In this document: piece after piece, positions 35,219 to 43,057 of the stretch
Position numbering within the stretch: position 1 is the first letter of the stretch
How the letters are laid out: the number at the start of each line of letters is the position of its first letter
NCBI RefSeq assembly: GCF_002072955.1
Contig: NZ_LPUF01000001.1
Location: forward strand, 1,510,896 to 1,574,895
DNA length: 64,000 nt
Direction of reading: 5' to 3'
Origin: Methyloprofundus sedimenti
Lineage (GTDB): Bacteria; Pseudomonadota; Gammaproteobacteria; Methylococcales; Methylomonadaceae
Program-made: the position numbers and the translations under genes
The notes under the pieces: model-generated
Databases searched by the model: none
Seen by the model: only the letters and a program-made list of their open reading frames with translations
Told to the model about the DNA's origin: nothing

Positions 35219-36510
35219 ACTCCTTATCTGCACCGGGTCTTATTGCTTTGGTGGATTGTAATAATTTCTATGTGAGTTGTGAGCGGGTATTTCGTCCTGA
35301 TTTATGCAATAAACCGGTCGCCGTATTGAGTAATAATGATGGCTGTATTGTTGCTCGTAGCCAGGAAGTTAAAGATCTGGGCATTAAAATGGCAGTTCCT
35401 GTTTATCAGGTGCAGCACTTGATCAAGCGCCATAAGATCCAGCTATTTTCCTCCAACTATGCGCTTTATGCCGATATGTCCGAGCGGGTTATGCAATGTT
35501 TAGAGCCGTATAGCCCTCAAATTGAAGTGTATTCCATTGACGAGTCTTTTCTGGATTTAACCGCTATTTGTGAACATAGCTCTACTGCTTATGCCCAGCA
35601 GATAAAAAAATCGATATATCGGGCGACTGGTATTCCCGTCTGTGTAGGGATGGGACCAACCAAGACCCTGGCCAAGCTGGCTAATTATGCGGCAAAAAAA
35701 TGGCAAAAAACCGGCGGTGTTCTGGATCTGTCTGATCCTGTGCGTAAAGAAAAGCTTATGCGTTTAGTGCCTGTCAATGAAATATGGGGAGTGGGACGAC
35801 AAACAACTCAGCGACTACAGCTAATGGGCATTAACACGGCTTATGATCTGGCAATACAGCCGGTGGAAAGCATACAGGCACAATTTAATGTGGTTATTGC
35901 CAGAACAGTGATGGAATTAAAGGGTATAGCCTGTTTATCACTGGAAGATATTGCTCCGGATAAACAGCAAATTGTTTGCTCGCGTAGCTTTAGTAGACGT
36001 TTAACCCAATATCATGAACTGGCAGAAGCATTAGCCAGCTTTAGCAGCAGGGCAGCAGAAAAGTTGCGTAAACAGCACTCTGTTACTGGTTCTATCAGCA
36101 TTTTTATCCGAACGAATGCGCATAATGAGAATGAGCCACAATACCAGCGCTCAATCCGTATGGTGCTCAATCAGGCAAGCAGCGATAGCAGAAAAATTAT
36201 CAGCATAGCAAAAAAACTGCTCCAGGAAATTTTTAAAACAGGTTATCGCTACCAGAAATGCGGCATTACCCTGGGGCACATCCGGCCAGCAGCAATATCT
36301 CATCAGGCAGATCTGTTTGAATTGTCAGGTCATCAGCAGAATAAAGCCAGTCAGTTGATGCTCACGATGGACAACATTAACCAGCGTTTCCCCAAAGGTA
36401 TTGCTATTAGTGCAACGCATATGACAAATAGCTGGCAAAGCCCGGTAGAGTATCGATCCAGGCACTATACAACGAACTGGGATGAACTCCCGCTGGTAAA
36501 ATGCCATTAA
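35215..36510 (+). CDS. umuC: DNA polymerase V catalytic subunit UmuC
   Basis: 431 residues, starting at the GTG overlapping umuD. A Y-family polymerase: LVDCNNFYVSCERVF supplies the first metal-binding Asp, YSIDESFLDLT the catalytic Asp-Glu, and the little-finger domain follows from ~240. The C-terminal DUF4113 segment ends GDELPL-like (NWDELPLVKC). Together with UmuD' it carries out translesion synthesis after DNA damage. No defects seen. Confidence 0.95.
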   Translation: MNSLSAPGLIALVDCNNFYVSCERVFRPDLCNKPVAVLSNNDGCIVARSQEVKDLGIKMAVPVYQVQHLIKRHKIQLFSSNYALYADMSERVMQCLEPYSPQIEVYSIDESFLDLTAICEHSSTAYAQQIKKSIYRATGIPVCVGMGPTKTLAKLANYAAKKWQKTGGVLDLSDPVRKEKLMRLVPVNEIWGVGRQTTQRLQLMGINTAYDLAIQPVESIQAQFNVVIARTVMELKGIACLSLEDIAPDKQQIVCSRSFSRRLTQYHELAEALASFSSRAAEKLRKQHSVTGSISIFIRTNAHNENEPQYQRSIRMVLNQASSDSRKIISIAKKLLQEIFKTGYRYQKCGITLGHIRPAAISHQADLFELSGHQQNKASQLMLTMDNINQRFPKGIAISATHMTNSWQSPVEYRSRHYTTNWDELPLVKCH

Positions 36511-36731
36511 AAAACAGGAGTAAGAAAATAGATTGTTATTTGCAAACCCCTCTGAAAGCGTGTTGATTTTTTAGTTTAAAATAGCCGTCAGTTGCCGGCC
36601 AGGAACAGCCGGTAATATCAATATCTCAGAGCAAGAATCAAGAAGCTTACAGCGCATGGTGGAGACAGGAAAAGTGAAAACTATAAAAATCAAGCTGTCT
36701 GAGCCTCTTGATAACTTAGTAAGGTTTATGG

Positions 36732-37055
36732 TTAAACGGGTTGATTGGTGGGTGCTGTTGACTTTTTTGCCGCATCTTCAGCAACGGTGTTAAGGAGTAA
36801 CATTCTATTAAAGTTAGCCATTGTCAAACCTAAGCATTTATTGCGTAAATCGACCCGTGATGACTTTATCCGTTTACCGCCACCTGACTCACTAGGCGCG
36901 TCTAGCTTTTCCTGGCTCAGCCATTCTTCGAGCTGCTGCTTGTTATTGAAAACGATACACTCGCCCGCAATGGACACGTTGCCAGATTGCTTATGTGGCT
37001 TACCTGTCGTTGTGTTATCGCTACCGAAATATCTAAAACCGTAATATTGCTTCAT
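36732..37055 (-). CDS. Hypothetical protein, 107 aa
   Basis: The start MKQYYGFRYFGSDN is preceded by GAGG a few bases upstream, a good ribosome binding site. The protein is mostly polar and acidic/basic mixed (QQLEEWLSQEKLDAPSES then KRIKSSRVDLRNKCLG), without membrane segments or familiar motifs. The end of the convergent umuC lies 220 bp away. The opposite strand has an open frame through the same bases, but it lacks a ribosome binding site and looks unlike protein. Function not recognised. Confidence 0.6.
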   Translation of the reverse strand: MKQYYGFRYFGSDNTTTGKPHKQSGNVSIAGECIVFNNKQQLEEWLSQEKLDAPSESGGGKRIKSSRVDLRNKCLGLTMANFNRMLLLNTVAEDAAKKSTAPTNQPV

Positions 37056-37399
37056 TGTCTTACCTCATTATTATTTTGATTAATTATAACAGCTCGGCAG
37101 GATGCGGTGAGGGACGAACCGCATCAATCGAAAAACATAACGGCTACATTTAAACTATAACGGTCTACTGCAGATTTTAATAGCCTGGAGCTACCTGGTT
37201 TTTTTACGATAAATATGGCCGAACACCATGGTTATGTAAAGCGTGGGAAGTCGCCTGAAACCGGGTAATGGCATTAATTTATCGGATGTGGCGGCAGGTG
37301 AAAACACGACTGATGCGGTTCGTCCCTCTCACCGCATCCTACGTGCTGTAGTTATTGTATATAAAGCAATAATTTTTCGTCAAGTTGCGTAAAAACAGA
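37056..37399. other. 344-bp intergenic region between divergent units, with a BIME
   Basis: Contains the inverted repeat pair described at 37100-37339 and no gene. Confidence 0.6.
37100..37339. repeat. BIME-like inverted pair (GGATGCGGTGAGGG family)
   Basis: The arm at 37100-37126 (GGATGCGGTGAGGGACGAAC...) is repeated as its complement at 37311-37339 with a 2-base indel. Each arm is itself a small palindrome (GATGCGGT ... ACCGCATC). This looks like two REP units in head-to-head order around ~180 bp. Confidence 0.7.
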
Positions 37400-39307
37400 C
37401 TATTTCTTACCAAAAATCCACAGTACATGGGCAAACATATCCTTGATGGAGTTTTCTTTTATAGTTTGCATTAACTCGCCTACTTTAAACGCATGATGTC
37501 TTTGATAGACAACACCGACTTGTTGTGCCTCGGCTAATCCCGTTTCACGGGCATGATCAACAAAGCCGTCATTTTTCCAGAAGAATGCACCCGGCATCGT
37601 GGTTGGAATAACCAGTACAAAGAATAACGAGCGACCAAAGGCGGCCATGACAATCATGGCAAGCGCCAATAGACCTGCTAAGACCAAACCTGATACACCC
37701 GATAAGCCTGTATAAATAATACTGCCAGCAACAATCAAACTGAAAGCTAATAAACCGTTGCGTAACAGATAGGATTTACCATATTGCGTGATTTGACGGT
37801 AATAAGAGGCAGCGCCTTCGTTTTCAATCGCCTGCATATCACGGGCATGAATAATATGACCCATGCTCTCGATGATTAAGCCGGCGGTGATGATTATTGC
37901 CAGTGTTTGAATCAGTCCACCCAGCGTTGATAATGGCAAAAAGATGAAGCTGACGGCAGCAATAATAAGCGCACCAAAACTAAGCGTGGAGCCTAAAAAG
38001 GCGGTTCCTGTTTGCAGGTGGTTCCAGAAAGGTCGTGCTGGAATACGGTATAGCTTATACATAAAATATAAACCTATAGGACCACTGACAATTGCCAAAT
38101 AAGCAAACATATCGGCAACCAGGTTGAGCATAGATATATCGAACAGTGCAAAAAAAGCATAGCCGAGTAAACCGGTGTAAAACATCGATACACCTGCAAT
38201 TTCACGACTGACAGGCGAGAGCCTTAAGTTATTAAAACCACGGTAAAAACGGTGCGGTTTACCCAAATGCATGTTTAATTTAAAGAGTCCAATGGTGCTT
38301 AGTACAAAAATCGTAGCGACCAGGCTTATATGGATAGCATAATCTTGTAATAGAGAAAAACCTGGCAGTCCGATAGCTGGGCCTATTATCAGCATTAAAA
38401 AAGCACCCACAGTCGCCTGGGTAAACAGCGTAAAAATCACATGCGCACTTTCATGGCTGGTGAGTAGTTTGCGCAGGTTCCAGTGTTTTTCATGGCCCAT
38501 TTTCTCATCCACAACAGCTTTGTATTTGCCTGCGCTGTCGTCTTTATGATATTTCAGCGGCATTGAATCAGTGCGTGTCATTTCACGATGGTTCTGCTTT
38601 TTTTGCTGAAAGCGAATATTGGGGTTGGTGATATCGGTAGTAGGAAAGCCAGGGATTTCAGCGATGGCCTGATCACGTTTTTCAGGGATATTTTCAATCA
38701 CGCCAAAATCCAGGGCATTGCCCAGACAGGCACTGACACAAGAAGGTTTTAAACCAACTTCCAGACGGTCAACACACATATTACATTTACTGACTTCTCC
38801 TTTTACCGGATCAAGCTGGGGAGCATTATAAGGACAAACCCAGGTACAGTAACCACAACCAAAACAAATATCGGGGTCTTGTAGTACTGCGCCATATTCG
38901 GTAAATTTGGTATAAGCACGTGTCGGACAACCGGTTAAACATACCGGATCATCGCAGTGATTACAGGCCATGGATATATTAAGCCGCTGGTAATCAGGAT
39001 AGGTACCGCCTTCAACATAGCCGACAGAACGAAAAGCGATATGCGCCGGATTATCATTTTTTTCACTGCATGCCGCTTCGCAGGCGTGACAACCGATACA
39101 GTTATCTGCATTGAGGAAAAACCCATGTTGCTTATTCCGGTTAGGGTTCTCCCCTATGCCATCATCACCATTGATATTGAGGCTTTTGTTTCTACGTTCG
39201 TCGCCTTCTTCGGTGAGTTCAATATTTTTTCCATAGCGATTCTTTTCTTTGGTTTCTTTATCCCAAAGGTAGGCATATTCAGGTTCGTCACTTCTTACTT
39301 TAATCAT
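37400..39307 (-). CDS. DmsB-DmsC-like fusion: 4Fe-4S electron-transfer plus membrane anchor subunit
   Basis: 635 residues from the ATG at 39307; the frame stays open upstream only through a REP palindrome. Residues ~50-240 carry four 4Fe-4S cysteine groups (CIGCHACEAAC, CNHCDDPVCLTGC, CFGCGYCTWVC, CNMCVDRLEVGLKPSCVSAC), the DmsB pattern. Residues ~330-600 have about eight transmembrane helices with the DmsC/YnfH pattern (LHMGKPHRFYRGFNN-like HLGKPHRFYRGFNNLRLSP). It should pass electrons from the quinol pool to the molybdoenzyme encoded just upstream. Fusion of B and C subunits is a notable arrangement. Confidence 0.85.
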   Translation of the reverse strand: MIKVRSDEPEYAYLWDKETKEKNRYGKNIELTEEGDERRNKSLNINGDDGIGENPNRNKQHGFFLNADNCIGCHACEAACSEKNDNPAHIAFRSVGYVEGGTYPDYQRLNISMACNHCDDPVCLTGCPTRAYTKFTEYGAVLQDPDICFGCGYCTWVCPYNAPQLDPVKGEVSKCNMCVDRLEVGLKPSCVSACLGNALDFGVIENIPEKRDQAIAEIPGFPTTDITNPNIRFQQKKQNHREMTRTDSMPLKYHKDDSAGKYKAVVDEKMGHEKHWNLRKLLTSHESAHVIFTLFTQATVGAFLMLIIGPAIGLPGFSLLQDYAIHISLVATIFVLSTIGLFKLNMHLGKPHRFYRGFNNLRLSPVSREIAGVSMFYTGLLGYAFFALFDISMLNLVADMFAYLAIVSGPIGLYFMYKLYRIPARPFWNHLQTGTAFLGSTLSFGALIIAAVSFIFLPLSTLGGLIQTLAIIITAGLIIESMGHIIHARDMQAIENEGAASYYRQITQYGKSYLLRNGLLAFSLIVAGSIIYTGLSGVSGLVLAGLLALAMIVMAAFGRSLFFVLVIPTTMPGAFFWKNDGFVDHARETGLAEAQQVGVVYQRHHAFKVGELMQTIKENSIKDMFAHVLWIFGKK

Positions 39308-39311
39308 TTGT

Positions 39312-39413
39312 TGTTCTCGTTCCCATGTTCTGCGTGGAAATGCGTGTTTAGACGCTCTGCGTCCCGGAGCGTAGTAGCACTCCTGTATGGATTCCCACAC
39401 GGAGCATGGGAAC
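39312..39413. repeat. REP palindrome, GTTCCCAYG/GCGTGG family
   Basis: GTTCTCGTTCCCATG... (39312-39342) and its diverged complement (39391-39413) lie between the molybdoenzyme stop and the start of the DmsB-DmsC-like gene. A related palindrome lies at 42031-42130. Confidence 0.7.
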
Positions 39414-39445
39414 TTGCAAATAGCGGGTAAAAAATGCAGCTAATA

Positions 39446-41647
39446 TTAAAAACTACGCGATTCTTTATTAATCCTGGCAGCTTCTTCCTGATTGATATGC
39501 TCAATACGTACTGCTGATTGTTTGAATGCAGGCTGTCTTGAATGAGGGTCTAATAAACCCAGTGTTAAGCGATTAACACAATCAAAAAAGTGAAAAGGGA
39601 TAAACACCATATTCCTGGGCACTCGCTGGGTCAGCATCACCATGACCACAGCATCACTGCGTCTGGAAACAACGCGCACATAAGTCTGATGTAATATCCC
39701 TAAATCAGCCGCTGCATCAGGATTCATCTCCATAAAAGGTGTCGGACTGTATTTATTGTTGTTACCGATTTTTCCGGTACGCGTTCGGGTGTGAAAATGT
39801 TCAACCAAACGTCCAGAATTTAACCAGAAGGGATATTGTTCATCAGGTATTTCGTTATTATCAATAAAGGGCAGGGGAATCAGTTTAGCCAATCCATCTG
39901 CATAGCGGAAAGTAGCTGGCTCAGTATATAAACGTTTGCCACCTTGAGGAGGCTGTTCACCGTTATTAGCCTGTTCTTCGGTATAAGGCCACTGAATGCC
40001 ACGATTTTTTTCAATCAAATCATGCGTCATCCCCGATATATCTACTAACCGGCCTTTAGATAAATGACGCATTTCCTCAAATACGTCAGCAGGTTTATAA
40101 GGGAAAGTCATTTTTTCCGATCGCTCAAACTGCTTGGCAATCTCATTAAAAATATGCAAATCTGTTTTGGTGTTTGCATAAGGCTCTTTTATCTTGCGCA
40201 CAATATTGACGCGTCTTTCAGTATTGGTAAAACACCCCTCTTTTTCAGCCCAGATGGCAGCAGGCAAAAAGATATGCGCATATTCTATGGTTTCAACATC
40301 CTGATAGCTGTCTTGAACCACTAAACATTCCAGTTTCTCCAGTGTTTTACGTATCCGCGCGGTATTAGGCATGGAGGTCATTGGATTGGTGCCAATTAGC
40401 CATAGTCCTTTTATGGCACCGGTTTCAATGGCAGGGAAAATATCCGTTTGAGCCATACCGCGTTTTTTAGGGAAGAATTCAGGGTCAACATTCCAGAATG
40501 CGCCGATTTCTTCACGATCCTGTTTATTTTCCAAGGCACGGTAACCTGGTAAACCTGAGCATGATGACCATTCACGGGTGCCCATGGCATTACACTGTCC
40601 GGTAATCGATAAACTGGTGCCGCCGGGTTTGCCGATATTACCAGTCAATAAACTCAGGTTATTCAAGCCAACCACACCATCAGAACCATGAGTACTCTGA
40701 TTAATGCCCATCGTCCAGATATTCATCGCAGCACCTGCTTTGGCATAAAGCCGTGCGACATGGCGAATAGTATCCTCATCAATCCCGCAAATTTTTGCGG
40801 CACTGATTGGATCATAATTTTGCACTTCTTTTTGCAGTTGTTCGAAGCCGTTAGTATTGGCTTTTATATAGTCTGTGTCCTCAAGACCTTCAGCCAGAAT
40901 CACATGCATTAAAGCATTTTGCAGCACCACATCAGTGCCTGGCGTAATTGCCAGGTGCATATCTGCATTTTGTGCCAGCATGGTCACGCGAGGATCAATG
41001 ACAATTAATGGAAAGCCGCGTTTTTCCTGAGCTTCTTTCATGCGCCAGTAGATAATAGGATGTTGCTCTGGAAGGTTAGAACCCCAGGCAATTAGACAGT
41101 CCGTATGCTCAAAATCTTCATAACATCCGGGCGGTCCGTCAGAGCCAAATGAACGTTTATAACCGGATACGGCTGAGGCCATACACAAGGTGGTATTGCC
41201 ATCATAGTTATTGGTACCAATAACACCACGAGCCAGTTTTCCTAAGGTATAAAAACCTTCAGTCAGAATTTGTCCGGTGGATACGATGGCAAATGCATCA
41301 CGCCCATAAGTTGACTGGATGCGCTTGATTTCGGCAGCCATTTTAGCGGTTGCATCATCCCAGTCTGAATTTTGCCAAGGGTCATGAAAATCATTGCGGA
41401 TTAACGGCGTTGTGCCTCGGCCCGGCGATTCAAATAATTCATGTTCAAAAATCCCTTTTAAACAAAGCTTGCCTTGATTGACATCAGCACCACCCACACC
41501 ACGGGAAGAAACAGGTATACCGTCCTGATTAGTGCCGATTTCAATAGAACAGCCAGTAGAGCAATAGCCGCAGGTTGAATAAGTCCACTTTTCAACTTTT
41601 TTATCTGCAATAGTAATGGGATTTTTTTTATTACGACCGAATAGCAT
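39446..41647 (-). CDS. NasA/NarB-type molybdopterin oxidoreductase, probable nitrate reductase
   Basis: 733 residues. An N-terminal [4Fe-4S] motif CGYCSTGCSIEI with a fourth Cys in GKLCLKG, then the Mo-ligand Cys in NTTLCMASAV, MGINQSTHG, and a C-terminal cofactor-binding domain (WLNSGRLVEHFHTRTRTGKI). No Tat signal, so the enzyme is cytoplasmic. The best reading is assimilatory nitrate reductase, given the neighbouring FNT transporter and nitrogen-type promoter. A formate-dehydrogenase-like role cannot be excluded. It is followed 138 bp later by the DmsB-DmsC-like gene, replacing the usual ferredoxin or flavoprotein partner. Confidence 0.85.
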   Translation of the reverse strand: MLFGRNKKNPITIADKKVEKWTYSTCGYCSTGCSIEIGTNQDGIPVSSRGVGGADVNQGKLCLKGIFEHELFESPGRGTTPLIRNDFHDPWQNSDWDDATAKMAAEIKRIQSTYGRDAFAIVSTGQILTEGFYTLGKLARGVIGTNNYDGNTTLCMASAVSGYKRSFGSDGPPGCYEDFEHTDCLIAWGSNLPEQHPIIYWRMKEAQEKRGFPLIVIDPRVTMLAQNADMHLAITPGTDVVLQNALMHVILAEGLEDTDYIKANTNGFEQLQKEVQNYDPISAAKICGIDEDTIRHVARLYAKAGAAMNIWTMGINQSTHGSDGVVGLNNLSLLTGNIGKPGGTSLSITGQCNAMGTREWSSCSGLPGYRALENKQDREEIGAFWNVDPEFFPKKRGMAQTDIFPAIETGAIKGLWLIGTNPMTSMPNTARIRKTLEKLECLVVQDSYQDVETIEYAHIFLPAAIWAEKEGCFTNTERRVNIVRKIKEPYANTKTDLHIFNEIAKQFERSEKMTFPYKPADVFEEMRHLSKGRLVDISGMTHDLIEKNRGIQWPYTEEQANNGEQPPQGGKRLYTEPATFRYADGLAKLIPLPFIDNNEIPDEQYPFWLNSGRLVEHFHTRTRTGKIGNNNKYSPTPFMEMNPDAAADLGILHQTYVRVVSRRSDAVVMVMLTQRVPRNMVFIPFHFFDCVNRLTLGLLDPHSRQPAFKQSAVRIEHINQEEAARINKESRSF

Positions 41648-41719
41648 AATATTTCTATGTTTATAATGAAATCATTGCAGATAGCAGTGACACATGGTGA
41701 GGTTACTCAGTTGCCTTTT

Positions 41720-41755
41720 AAAAAAAAGTGCCTGCCCTTTTGCAGGGCAAGCACT
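41720..41755 (-). terminator. Intrinsic terminator in the leader of the molybdoenzyme gene (attenuator candidate)
   Basis: On the minus strand a 12-bp stem (AGTGCTTGCCCT paired with AGGGCAGGCACT, one G-T) and 5-base loop end in eight T residues (41727-41720). It lies ~73 bp upstream of the ATG at 41647 and ~38 bp after the predicted sigma-54 start site. A leader terminator in this place is the hallmark of nas operons controlled by antitermination. It could instead end a cynS transcript, 685 bp away. Confidence 0.65.
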
Positions 41756-41802
41756 CAAGCTCAAGGAAAAACTAAAGGAATAACGAGGTACATTAATTCA
41801 AA

Positions 41803-41818
41803 TGCAATAGCTATGCCA
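41803..41818 (-). promoter_or_regulatory. Sigma-54 promoter of the nitrate reductase gene
   Basis: Minus-strand TGGCATAGCTATTGCA matches TGGCAC-N5-TTGCW with GG and GC separated by exactly 10 bases. The predicted start is near 41793, giving a ~145-nt leader that contains the terminator hairpin. Confidence 0.6.
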
Positions 41819-41910
41819 ATATAATTGCGTGTGTATCTAGTTGTTTTATATGGAATAAAAATAGAAGGCTTGTTAGCAGGTAATAATCGTGTGATTTTTT
41901 ATGTCTTAAT

Positions 41911-41937
41911 TTGGTGCAATAATCACATTCTTGGTGC
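41911..41937. promoter_or_regulatory. Possible NtrC half-sites
   Basis: TTGGTGC occurs at 41911-41917 and 41931-41937, two turns apart, 120-145 bp upstream of the predicted sigma-54 start. Each equals one half of the NtrC consensus (TGCACCA-N3-TGGTGCA) but the partner halves are poor. Suggestive only. Confidence 0.3.
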
Positions 41938-42030
41938 GATGGATTGTTGTCAATATTCAATATCAGACAACCTGAACTCACGATAGTTTCTTGATATTAC
42001 ATTAATCATGGGCGAGGCAAACCTTTGGCC

Positions 42031-42130
42031 TAGTTCCCATGGTCTCCGTGGGAATTCATACGGGAACGCTCTGCGTTCTGTGACGCAGAACGTCACAAAC
42101 TGCATTCCCACGCAGAGCGTGAGGAACGAG
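42031..42130. repeat. REP palindromes, GTTCCCAYG/GCGTGG family
   Basis: Composed of TAGTTCCCATGGTCTCCGTG, ACGCTCTGCGTTC and CATTCCCACGCAGAGCGT with complementary arms. Same family as 39312-39413, so the molybdoenzyme gene is bracketed by this REP type. Confidence 0.65.
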
Positions 42131-42286
42131 AAAATTTAAATTGATACTGATCTATGAATTAGAGTCTCATCTTATTTTCTTAGGATAATCGTCAAGCTTG
42201 AGCATCGAGCGATAGCAATCAAATCCTGTATTGAAAGACTGTTTTGTTGGTTATTGCAGCCAATAAAATACATCGGCTTGATTTAC

Positions 42287-42416
42287 CCTGGAAACCGCAG
42301 TTGACCGCTATAAAACATTATCAGTGACTGAATATAAAATATAATGTTCGTAAATGCTTGTCACCTGTTGGGCGACAATACTCCGTTGCATCCGTCCTCA
42401 ACTGCGGTTACCCGGT
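42287..42416 (+). repeat. TIR mini-element (AACCGCAGTTGA), copy 1
   Basis: 130 bp with terminal inverted repeats CCTGGAAACCGCAGTTGA and its imperfect complement at 42399-42416. The interior (ATATAATGTTCGTAAATGCT, TGTCACCTGTTGGG) is shared with an inverted copy at 45805-45963. MITE-like. It lies 24 bp from the cynS stop. Confidence 0.75.
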
Positions 42417-42440
42417 TTACTTTGCTATAAGAAATTAAGC

Positions 42441-42893
42441 CTACCATTTTTTATAAGGCAAAAATTTCCCGTTCATGGTGACTTTGACTCGGTCACCTTT
42501 CGGGTCTTCTACTTTATCAATATCCAAAGTGAAATCTATGGCACTCATGATGCCATCGCCGAATTTCTCCTGTATGACTTCCTTCATAGGCATTCCATAG
42601 ATTTGCATGATTTCATAAAATCGATATATCAGAGGATCGGTAGGAACCAAAGGCCCAAGCCCTTTGACAGGATATTCAGTTAACTTATTAAAGATGTCTT
42701 GTTCAAGCTCAAGTGCAACGCTTATTATTGATGCTTCTTCTTCGGAAGCACTCGCTTGACGGTAAAAAAGCGCTGCGACCCAGACTTCATCTCTGTTGAT
42801 AAGTTTGCCTAAATCCGCAAAACTTTTCTCTTTTTTGTTTTTTGCGGCTAACAGTTTTTGAGTTATTTCACTGGTTTCCATATTTGACTCCAC
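42441..42893 (-). CDS. cynS: Cyanate hydratase (cyanase)
   Basis: 150 residues, near the usual 156. The N-terminal helical bundle is followed by the catalytic domain with Arg and Glu in [11 protein letters not shown] and Ser in [11 protein letters not shown], the known catalytic triad. [22 protein letters not shown] is the conserved N-domain. The decamer converts cyanate and bicarbonate to ammonia and CO2, letting the cell use cyanate as nitrogen. It lies 165 bp downstream of the kinase gene on the same strand, so it is likely part of the transporter-kinase-cynS transcription unit. Confidence 0.96.
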   Translation of the reverse strand: MESNMETSEITQKLLAAKNKKEKSFADLGKLINRDEVWVAALFYRQASASEEEASIISVALELEQDIFNKLTEYPVKGLGPLVPTDPLIYRFYEIMQIYGMPMKEVIQEKFGDGIMSAIDFTLDIDKVEDPKGDRVKVTMNGKFLPYKKW

Positions 42894-43057
42894 TAAGGTA
42901 ATAAAATGAAACGGGTTTATTAAGGGTGCAAAGCACGGACAAATAACGCCGGATTTACGTAATTTATAATGTTTGATTACAATTTTCTTGTTTTACGAAA
43001 AATCGCCTACTGTTAATACCCATATGCGCTGTTACATCATTAAGAAAATGTGCTGCC

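Noticed and set aside
36745-37044. Plus-strand frame opposite the 107-residue hypothetical gene
   Set aside because: It lacks a ribosome binding site and has an unlikely composition; the minus-strand frame has a good SD.
39308-39400. Upstream extension of the DmsB-DmsC-like protein
   Set aside because: The added residues are translated REP palindrome; the ATG at 39307 is the natural start.
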